DNA of 64,000 nucleotides from Lysobacter antibioticus (GTDB lineage Bacteria; Pseudomonadota; Gammaproteobacteria; Xanthomonadales; Xanthomonadaceae): NCBI RefSeq assembly GCF_000731095.1, contig NZ_JMTZ01000014.1, positions 124,001 to 188,000 of the forward strand, read 5' to 3'. Shown piece by piece: positions 56,148 to 64,000 of this stretch (position 1 is its first letter; each line of letters starts with the position of its first letter). The notes under the pieces were generated by a model. It saw only the letters and a program-made list of their open reading frames with translations, ran no database searches and was not told where the DNA came from. The position numbers and the translations under genes were made by a program.

Positions 56148-56185
56148 TTCGGTGGGACTCGGGCTTGGCGGTTTATCCATAACCC

Positions 56186-56203
56186 AAGCACAACGCGTGC
56201 CAA
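56186..56203 (-). promoter_or_regulatory. Sigma-54 promoter of the efflux operon
   Basis: Read on the minus strand: TTGGCACGCGTTGTGCTT. TTGGCACG is a perfect -24 block; GTGCT is a good -12 block (consensus TTGCW, one mismatch). The GG and GC are 12 bases apart, as required. Transcription would begin near 56176, about 29 bases before the ATG at 56147. Confidence 0.78.
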
Positions 56204-56245
56204 CTGCAAGTTGTTGTTTTTTAAGGGCGGACACCGCCGTCCGGG

Positions 56246-56263
56246 TGTCCGTCCGGACGGACA
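56246..56263. promoter_or_regulatory. 18-bp perfect palindrome, candidate activator site
   Basis: TGTCCGTCCGGACGGACA, self-complementary throughout. Related half-sites (GGACA, TGTCCG) flank it at 56228-56285. It lies about 79 bases upstream of the predicted sigma-54 start site, the usual place for an NtrC-type activator, and also upstream of glmS on the other strand. Confidence 0.65.
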
Positions 56264-56334
56264 ATGCGTCCGCCGGACGTGTCCGCGACGGGGCGCGGAT
56301 AGAATGCGGACATCCCCCAAGGAGTTGCCCCAGC

Positions 56335-58167
<1,833 letters not shown>

Positions 58168-58182
58168 GCGCGTCGTCGTCGC

Positions 58183-58210
58183 GCAGCGCCCAGGCTCACT
58201 TGGGCGCTGC
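58183..58210 (+). terminator. Hairpin after glmS
   Basis: GCAGCGCCCA, 8-base loop, TGGGCGCTGC, about 15 bases past the stop. No T-run, but position fits a terminator. Confidence 0.55.
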
Positions 58211-58456
58211 GTCTTCGGATGCCGGCCGGTCGCGCCGGCGGCGACATCGAGGGGTCGGCCGGGTCGTGCCGCGGCCTTCCTCCGCTACGTGCCCTGGGCT
58301 GCCGGGGCGGGCTATCCCGGGCTGCAGGAAGCTGCTGAACTAGTAGCGCGTGGCGCGCAGTACCGGGGCGGCCGCGCGCCGCCGCTCGACGGCCATCGCC
58401 GGGCGGTGCGAACCTCAACCGGTCACCATCCCCGCCTCATCGGAGTCGATGCCAAG

Positions 58457-59851
58457 ATGACCGATACCGAGATACAGACCGAACAGACTGCGACTGTCGC
58501 GGCGACGTCTGCCGCGGCGACCTCTGCGGCCTATCGCAACGATCGCGCCCATGTCGTGCATTCGTGGTCGGCGCAAGCCTCCCTGGATCCGGTGGTAGTC
58601 GCCGGAGGCAGCGGTTCCCGCTTCTGGGACGAGACCGGCAGGACGTGGCTGGATTTCTCCAGCCAATTGGTCAACGTCAATCTCGGCCACCAGCACCCCA
58701 AGCTGATCGCCGCGATCCAGGCTCAGGCCGAGCGTCTTTGCACGCTCGCGCCCTATCACGCGAACGAAGCCACGGCCGAAGCGGCGCGATTGATCGCGCA
58801 AGCGGCACCCGGCGATCTCGACAAGGTGTTCTTCACCAGCGGCGGCGCCGAAGCGGTGGAGAACGCGGTGCGCATCGCCAGGCATCACACCGGTCGCATC
58901 AAGGTCCTGTCGGCGTATCGCAGCTATCACGGCGCCACTGCCGGCGCGATATCGCTGACCGGCGATCCGCGCCGTTGGGGCGCCGAACCCGGCATGCCCG
59001 GGACGGTCAAGTTCTGGGGGCCGTACGCGTATCGCTCGGCCTTCTATTCCGACTCCGAGGCGCAGGAGTGCGAGCGCGCGCTGGCTCACCTGGCCGATGT
59101 GCTCAGGGTCGAGGGCCCGCATACCGTGGCGGCCGTCGTACTGGAGTCCGTCGTCGGCGGCAACGGCGTCCTGGTTCCGCCGGACGGCTACCTGCGCGGC
59201 GTACGCGAGCTGTGCGACCGGCACGGCATCGTCATGGTGGCCGACGAAGTCATGGCGGGGTTCGGGCGCTGCGGCGAGTGGTTCGCGATCGATCGCTGGG
59301 GCGTGGTCCCGGACCTGATCACCTTCGCCAAGGGCGTCAACTGCGGTTATGTCCCTCTGGGCGGCGTGATCATCAGCGAGCGTATCGCCCAGATCTTCGC
59401 TCACCGCGTATTCCCGGGAGGCCTGACCTATTCGGGCCACCCCTTGGCCTGTGCGGCCGCCGTCGCCTGCCTGAACGTGTATCGGGAGGAAGGCATCATC
59501 GAGCGCGTTCGCCGCCTCGGCGAGGAGCTGGTGCGGCCCGAGCTGGAAGCACTCAAGAGCCGGCATCCGTCCGTCGGCGAGGTGCGAGGCCTCGGCATGT
59601 TCTGGGCCTTGGAGCTGGTGCGCGATCCGGTCAGCCGCGAGCCGTTGGTTCCGTACAACGCGGCCGGCGCCGACAACCGGCCCATGGCCGAGTTCGCAGC
59701 GGCGTGCAAGGACAAGGGGCTGTGGCCTTTCGTCCACTTCAACCGAGTGCACATCGCTCCGCCGCTCAACATCGGCGAAGCCGATCTGCGGACGGGGTTG
59801 GCCATCATCGACGATGCATTGCACGTCGCCGACCGTTATCTGGCCCAATAA
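58457..59851 (+). CDS. Class III PLP-dependent aminotransferase
   Basis: 464 residues. FTSGGAEAVENAVRIARHHTG, the YRSYHGATAGAISLTGD loop, DEVMAGFGRCGEWFA and the PLP lysine in ITFAKGVNCGYVPLGG are all intact. The class covers omega-amino acid:pyruvate and aspartate/beta-alanine-type enzymes; the specificity is not clear. The first 30 residues are Thr/Ala-rich and poorly conserved, so the start (58457) is less certain. It is convergent with the diiron oxidase-VOC gene; the two may act in one pathway. Confidence 0.87.
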   Translation: MTDTEIQTEQTATVAATSAAATSAAYRNDRAHVVHSWSAQASLDPVVVAGGSGSRFWDETGRTWLDFSSQLVNVNLGHQHPKLIAAIQAQAERLCTLAPYHANEATAEAARLIAQAAPGDLDKVFFTSGGAEAVENAVRIARHHTGRIKVLSAYRSYHGATAGAISLTGDPRRWGAEPGMPGTVKFWGPYAYRSAFYSDSEAQECERALAHLADVLRVEGPHTVAAVVLESVVGGNGVLVPPDGYLRGVRELCDRHGIVMVADEVMAGFGRCGEWFAIDRWGVVPDLITFAKGVNCGYVPLGGVIISERIAQIFAHRVFPGGLTYSGHPLACAAAVACLNVYREEGIIERVRRLGEELVRPELEALKSRHPSVGEVRGLGMFWALELVRDPVSREPLVPYNAAGADNRPMAEFAAACKDKGLWPFVHFNRVHIAPPLNIGEADLRTGLAIIDDALHVADRYLAQ

Positions 59852-59916
59852 CCGAGCCTTGGCCAAGCCGCTCCTCGCTTCGTGCAGCGCCTGAATCAGA
59901 GGCGTCCTGCCGCAGT

Positions 59917-59949
59917 GGAAGGAAGCCCGAAGATACCGGGCTTCCTTCC
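59917..59949. terminator. Bidirectional terminator between aminotransferase and oxidase genes
   Basis: GGAAGGAAGCCCG, 7-base loop, CGGGCTTCCTTCC: a perfect 13-bp stem between convergent genes, 66 bases after one stop codon and just before the other. Confidence 0.75.
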
Positions 59950-59957
59950 ATGCCGCA

Positions 59958-61268
59958 TCAGGCGGTGGCGGCTTTCTCCACCAGCGCATCCAGGCCGAAG
60001 ATGTCGCGGGTGCTGTCGGAGAAGATCACCGAGAACACTTCATCATGGTTGCGGAAGGCCTTGAACTCGAGCGAGTTGCCGCTCGGGTCGCTCAGGAACA
60101 TGGTCGCGTGTTCGCCGGGCAGGTCGCGCATGCGCACGTGCGGCGGATCGATGAACGCATGCCCCCGCGACTTGATGCGGTCGGCCAACGAACTCCAATC
60201 CTTCCAGTCGAGGTTCACTCCGAAGTGCGGCACCCGTACGGTCTCGCCGTAGAACGCAGACCCGAACGAGGTCGCGGCGCCTTCGCTGCCGCCCGGCGTC
60301 TGGTGGATGACCAGGTGATGGCCGTAGAAGTCGAGGTCGATCAGATTCCTGGTCGACCGGCCCTGTTTCGCGCCGAGCACATCGCAATAGAACTGGCGGG
60401 CTTGTTCCAGGTCGTGCACGCCGATGGCCAGATGGAATTGACGGATGGCGCCGCCGCCGCGGTCGCCGGCCGGTCCGAGAATGATTTCGCCGACCGCGGC
60501 GCGTTCGGCGGCGTCATGGCCGTCGGGCATCGTCGCTGCGTCCTGGATGTTCTGCCAGAACGAGGTCCAGGCCGCCATGCTGTCGCAGAAACCGTCCTGC
60601 AGGGCCTCGACGCTGCCGTTGTCCATGGACGCGATCTCGTCGCTGATGAGCTTGCGCAGGTTCTCGCGATGGACGATGTCGTGCTCGCCGACGTGCAGCT
60701 CCCAGAACTTCCAGGCGATCGTGTCCTTGTGTTGTCGGATGTACGGATTGAGCAGCAAATGCTGGTACAGGCGAGCGAGATAGATCTGGCATACGCACTC
60801 GCCGCCCATGCCGCGCAAGCCGATGCCGTAGGCCGTGCTGTAAGCGGGGTCGATCAGGTTGGAACGGGCGTTGTCCAACAACGCGATGTTGCCGGCCAGC
60901 GCCATGCTGTCCAGCGGCGGATGAGCGATCCCGAGGCTGCCCAGGAACTCGTCGTACAACTCCGGATGCGCTTGGGTGTGGTCGCCTTCGCCCAACTCGT
61001 CGAGGAGAATGTCGGCGAGGAAACTGCGCATCCGTCCGGGCTGCAGCCTGGCGATCAACAGCGCGATGTCGGTGATGTAATAAACGGTGAAGTAGCGGTA
61101 CTGCGCCAGTAACGAGAACAGGCGATCCGGGCTGGCGGTTTCGACGAAGGAGAACATGTCCTTCGCCTGTTCGACGGTTGCATCCTGCAGAGCGTCGGCG
61201 AGTTTCCAGAACTGGTCGATGTCGACGACTTTGGTCGAACACGGCTGTGGTGGCGAAACAGTCTTCAT
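59958..61268 (-). CDS. Heme-oxygenase-like diiron oxidase fused to a VOC domain
   Basis: 436 residues. Residues 15-250 form an all-helical domain of the iron-containing redox enzyme (HDO) type. LLDELGEGDHTQAHPELYDEFL supplies Glu94 and His101 (7 apart, as in known HDOs), Glu157 (GGE) is a third ligand, and WELHVGEHDIVHRE holds His192, His196, Asp197 and His200. In that last motif the spacing is H-x4-D-x2-H, one residue longer than the usual H-x3-D-x2-H. Residues 277-410 are a VOC module with an intact His279/His348/Glu401 metal triad. HDO enzymes do C-C cleavage, N-oxygenation or desaturation on amino acids or fatty acids. The fusion is unusual; substrate unknown. Confidence 0.82.
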   Translation of the reverse strand: MKTVSPPQPCSTKVVDIDQFWKLADALQDATVEQAKDMFSFVETASPDRLFSLLAQYRYFTVYYITDIALLIARLQPGRMRSFLADILLDELGEGDHTQAHPELYDEFLGSLGIAHPPLDSMALAGNIALLDNARSNLIDPAYSTAYGIGLRGMGGECVCQIYLARLYQHLLLNPYIRQHKDTIAWKFWELHVGEHDIVHRENLRKLISDEIASMDNGSVEALQDGFCDSMAAWTSFWQNIQDAATMPDGHDAAERAAVGEIILGPAGDRGGGAIRQFHLAIGVHDLEQARQFYCDVLGAKQGRSTRNLIDLDFYGHHLVIHQTPGGSEGAATSFGSAFYGETVRVPHFGVNLDWKDWSSLADRIKSRGHAFIDPPHVRMRDLPGEHATMFLSDPSGNSLEFKAFRNHDEVFSVIFSDSTRDIFGLDALVEKAATA

Positions 61269-61987
61269 CTTTTGGTCCGTCCTGTGATGACGAGAGTGGA
61301 TGACTTGGATTGCCCGGGCCGCGCCGATCCCCGTGTTCGCCGTGGCCCGCTCGATCGCGTGCCTGCGGCGTGGGGCCGCCGTGCACGCGCTTTGCTTCGA
61401 TAGCCTTCGCCTGTGCCAGAAGGCCGATCCTGATCGCGATGCAAGTCACGCGATTGGCCGGAACTGATGCGAGGCAAGTCACGTTATCAATCCGTCGCAG
61501 CACGTTCTGCGACGCCGGGAGCGTTCGATGAGGGCGCAGCAAGCCAGCCGAACGGCTGCGGTGCCGGGAGTCGTCGACACCAGACTGGTCGTCTATCGAA
61601 GCGTCAGCCTGTCGCAGTAGCTGTGACCCGCGAGGCCGCCCGTTGTCGGGTGAGCTGAACAGGGACGATGCGTTTCGACGAAGCGTTTCGACCCGGCCGG
61701 GGCCGCGCCGGGCGTGGAGCAGGCGCGATCGCCGCGATACGCAGAGTCTTCGGAGCAGCGCACGCAGCGCTATGCGGGCCCCGCGTCTGCAGCGACTGCG
61801 GCGCCGCCGCCGTTTGCCGGGTTTGTGATGCGGTGGCTAACGCCGCTGTGACCTGCGCAACTGCATCGCTCGCGCGGATGGGGTTAGCTGGGCGCGTCCG
61901 TCGAATGTACTCATCCGACGACATTCGCGACGGACCGCGACCGCGCCTAAGCGCGCGGCTGGATGTTTCAAACCAAAGGAGATGGGT
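61269..61987. other. Regulatory region between the oxidase and protease genes
   Basis: 719 bases with no supported gene. The oxidase gene start (61268) and the protease start (61988) point away from one another, so both promoters lie here. Notable is a direct repeat GCAAGTCACG at 61441-61450 and 61474-61483, 33 bases apart (about three helical turns). Open frames here are Arg/Ala-rich without domains. Confidence 0.5.
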
Positions 61988-63175
61988 ATGTCGATCGTTC
62001 GAGACTGGCTGGACCGGACCGGTGCCGGCGTTGTGGTGTCGACCTTGCTTTGCTGCGTCGCGTTTACCGCCGGGGCATCGCAGATGAAGGTCAATTCGCA
62101 GATGCTAGGCGCCGCTCAGCGCGATCTGGATTTATCCGCGACCCAGGCCGCCCGCTGGCTGCAGTTGCAAGGCCAGGCGCCGGCGACGGCGGCGATTGCG
62201 CAGCGGCGCCTCGGCGCGCATTACGCGGGCACTTGGATCGAGCACGGGGATAACGATGAGGTGCGATTGGTCGTCGCTTCGTCCGATCCGCGCGCCCGGC
62301 TTACGCTCGAGGGCGTGCAACTGCGCAAGGTGCGTTACAGCCTGGTCGAATTGGAAGCGGCGAAAGCGCGGCTCGATCGCAGCGCGCGGGCGCGAGTGCC
62401 CGGCATCAGCCGGCCGCTCGACGGCGTGCACGCCTGGCATGTCGACCCGGCCAGCAACTCGGTGCTGATCAGCGTGGCGCCGGAGCAGATGGAGCGTGCG
62501 ATCGATTTCGTAGCCCACAGCGGCGCCGGCAGCGGTTTGCTGCGTTTCACCGCCATGGAGGGCGTGCCGCAACCGACTGCGTCGGTCTACGCCGGCCGCG
62601 CTTACCAGAAGGGCGGCGGGTCTTCGTGCTCGGTCGGCTTCGCGGTGCGGCAAGGCGCGACCAAGGGCTTCGTCACCGCCGGCCATTGCGGCACGGTCGG
62701 CGAATCGATCTGGCTCGATGGCGCGCCAGCCGGTCACATCGCGGCGTCGGAGTTTCCCGGCGCCGACCGGGCCTGGGTGGCTCTCGGCGCGCAGCACGAC
62801 GTGTTGCCGTGGGTGAGCAATTACGCCGGTGCATATTTCTACGTGCGCGGCAGTAACGAGGCCTTCCATGGCGCGATCGTCTGCCGGTCGGGTTGGAAGA
62901 CCGGCTATCAATGCGGTTTCATCACCGCCAAGAACGTCACCGTGAACACGACCGGCGGCACCGTCTATGGCCTGACCCAGACCAATGCCTGCGCCGGTTA
63001 CGGCGACTCCGGCGGCGGTTGGATCGACGTTTACGAGCACGCTCAGGGCGTGACCTCGGCGTCCAACATTCTCCCCGGTTTCGACCACAATTGCGGCCAG
63101 TTCACCGCGACGACCTGGTTCCAGCCGGTGAATCCGATTCTCGAGCTGTACGGGCTCAGCCTGGTCACGCTGTAG
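61988..63175 (+). CDS. Alpha-lytic-type secreted serine protease
   Basis: 395 residues: signal peptide (about 1-30), a pro-region of about 170 residues that should act as a folding chaperone, and an S1E-type catalytic domain from about 205. CSVGFAVRQGATKGFVTAGHCG carries the catalytic His, FPGADRAWVAL the Asp and CAGYGDSGGGW the Ser. The ending LELYGLSLVTL and CRSGWKTGYQCG match alpha-lytic protease of Lysobacter closely. Start chosen at the ATG 6 bases after AAGGAG; an ATG at 61982 directly abuts that site. Confidence 0.93.
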   Translation: MSIVRDWLDRTGAGVVVSTLLCCVAFTAGASQMKVNSQMLGAAQRDLDLSATQAARWLQLQGQAPATAAIAQRRLGAHYAGTWIEHGDNDEVRLVVASSDPRARLTLEGVQLRKVRYSLVELEAAKARLDRSARARVPGISRPLDGVHAWHVDPASNSVLISVAPEQMERAIDFVAHSGAGSGLLRFTAMEGVPQPTASVYAGRAYQKGGGSSCSVGFAVRQGATKGFVTAGHCGTVGESIWLDGAPAGHIAASEFPGADRAWVALGAQHDVLPWVSNYAGAYFYVRGSNEAFHGAIVCRSGWKTGYQCGFITAKNVTVNTTGGTVYGLTQTNACAGYGDSGGGWIDVYEHAQGVTSASNILPGFDHNCGQFTATTWFQPVNPILELYGLSLVTL

Positions 63176-63518
63176 GCGGGTACTCGCAGTTCGCCGCCGC
63201 GCGCGGCGGCGCCATCGCAAGTCGTCGCAAGTCGCGACAGGAAACGGGAGCGCCTGGCGCTCCCGTTTTCTTTTTGCGCCCGCATCCGTATCGCTGCGCC
63301 GATCGGGCCATTGGATTAGCCGTCGCCAGGCGCGTCGCCGGTGCTGAATGCGCGATGCGCCGAATCCGTTTCATCCATGCAACGTCCTACGCCGCGCGGG
63401 CGTCGCGTTGTATTGCAGGTGATGGGCGCCGTGGGCGCACTCAATCGATACCCAGGACCCGACGAGGCCGGAACGCCTCGCCGGACAGCGTTCCGACGCT
63501 GATTTCAAGGAGAACCGC
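63176..63518 (+). other. Intergenic region after the protease gene
   Basis: 343 bases: the terminator at 63242-63275 and, beyond it, the promoter region of the next gene. No gene or clear promoter is seen; AAGGAG for the next gene lies at 63507. Confidence 0.5.
63242..63275 (+). terminator. Rho-independent terminator of the protease gene
   Basis: AAACGGGAGCGC, loop CTG, GCGCTCCCGTTT, followed by TCTTTTT: a 12-bp stem and T-run about 66 bases after the stop. Confidence 0.9.
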
Positions 63519-64000
63519 ATGCCCCCGGGCCGTCTGCTCAATCTCAACCAGATCGTCGCCGGCGTGCGTCCGGCCGTCGCGGTCGCCCCCGCCAAGTCCA
63601 TCAAGATCGCCATGCCCGTCGCGGCGCCCGCGGTGGTGGCGCCTGCCGTGATAGCACCTGCCGTGTTGGCGCCCGCAGCGCCCGCCGAAGTCGTCGCGCG
63701 TCCAGCGGTCATGCCGGCGATGCGGATCAACCCGGCGATGCTGCGCGCGCAACCGGCGATCATCGCTCAACTCGAAGGTCGGACGGTGCGGCCGCGCTTG
63801 AACGATCTGCGCCCGGGCTTGTTTCCGATCAAGGCCGATGCCGGTTTCGTACGTTCGCAGTCGCCGCATCCGATCAGCCCGAGCGCGACGCCCGACGACC
63901 GCTGTCTGTTCGAGGATCCGCATAACCCGCAGCAGCGCTATTGGCTGCCGCGCTATCGCGTGCGCAACGAGGGCGGCCGTTACGAGATCAAGGTCGCGCA
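63519..64000 (+). CDS. Ala/Pro/Val-rich protein of unknown function (partial)
   Basis: 160 residues seen; the gene runs off the right edge. MPPGRLLNLNQIVAGVRPAV is followed by a run of Ala, Pro and Val (about 30-65) and then a structured part with DDRCLFEDPHNPQQRYWLPR near the end. No signal peptide. AAGGAG lies 6 bases before the ATG, so translation is likely. Family not recognised; the low-complexity N-terminus resembles a flexible linker. Confidence 0.6.
   Translation, partial: MPPGRLLNLNQIVAGVRPAVAVAPAKSIKIAMPVAAPAVVAPAVIAPAVLAPAAPAEVVARPAVMPAMRINPAMLRAQPAIIAQLEGRTVRPRLNDLRPGLFPIKADAGFVRSQSPHPISPSATPDDRCLFEDPHNPQQRYWLPRYRVRNEGGRYEIKVA

Noticed and set aside
56148-56180. ATG at 56180 as start of the efflux adaptor.
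   Set aside because: It lies upstream of the predicted transcription start of the sigma-54 promoter and has only a weak ribosome site.
61668-62087. A 139-codon plus-strand frame with several Cys upstream of the protease.
   Set aside because: It overlaps the start of the protease gene in another frame, and the Cys pattern fits no zinc-finger family; no ribosome site.

Overview
The window is high-GC, gene-dense chromosomal DNA of a gammaproteobacterium of the Xanthomonadaceae/Lysobacteraceae, most likely a Lysobacter. This is inferred from protein content: a protease very close to alpha-lytic protease, an Endo H-like glycosidase, an R-body (reb) locus, tesA next to a YbbA/YbbP-type ABC pair, and GC-rich intergenic palindromes of the kind common in this family. 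No tRNA, rRNA, CRISPR array, insertion sequence or phage gene was seen.

Layout. 1-2.3 kb: the N-terminal part of a polysaccharide deacetylase, a small membrane protein, and an ECF sigma factor translationally coupled to a membrane protein. 2.7-10.5 kb: an R-body (refractile body, 'killing trait') locus. It holds its own sigma factor, a short RebB-like protein, an Ala/Pro-rich protein ending in a Reb-like domain, a 751-residue protein that I read as a degenerate adenosine-deaminase-like barrel, two small accessory proteins, two 88% identical RebB proteins and a Crp/Fnr regulator. 10.5-14.7 kb: tesA divergent from an ABC ATPase/permease pair. 14.8-24.7 kb: housekeeping and small metabolic genes (TspO-like membrane protein, RsmC-like methyltransferase, RsuA, HAD phosphatase, DUF1415, YajQ, zinc alcohol dehydrogenase, DMT exporter, VOC protein, OmpW). 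25.3-30.5 kb: pyruvate dehydrogenase E2 and a lipoyl-bearing E3, with two secreted proteins of unknown function. 30.8-32.1 kb: an outer-membrane protein and a DUF2061 gene behind a Fur-box-like palindrome. 32.3-39.9 kb: the complete ATP synthase operon atpIBEFHAGDC with a recognisable promoter and terminator.

40-46 kb: a GtrA / GT2 / membrane GT-C trio resembling a polymer-glucosylation system, glmU, and a secreted Endo H-like GH18 enzyme. 46.3-56.2 kb, minus strand: an efflux module made of an HlyD-type adaptor, a 75-residue coupled small protein, an ABC ATPase and two MacB/FtsX permeases. A DUF885 peptidase and an NtrC-type response regulator with its histidine kinase follow. A good sigma-54 promoter and an 18-bp perfect palindrome lie directly upstream of the adaptor, which suggests that this two-component system controls its own neighbours. 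56.3-58.2 kb: glmS. 58.4-61.3 kb: a class III aminotransferase convergent with a protein that fuses a heme-oxygenase-like diiron oxidase domain to a VOC metalloenzyme domain, a candidate for undescribed chemistry. 62-64 kb: an alpha-lytic-type secreted protease and the start of an unrecognised Ala/Pro/Val-rich protein.

The most promising undescribed systems are the R-body locus with its amidohydrolase-like component, the diiron oxidase-VOC fusion, and the sigma-54-controlled efflux/peptidase/two-component cluster. All assignments come from reading sequence motifs. No database search was possible, so family names given at moderate confidence are recognition rather than measurement.
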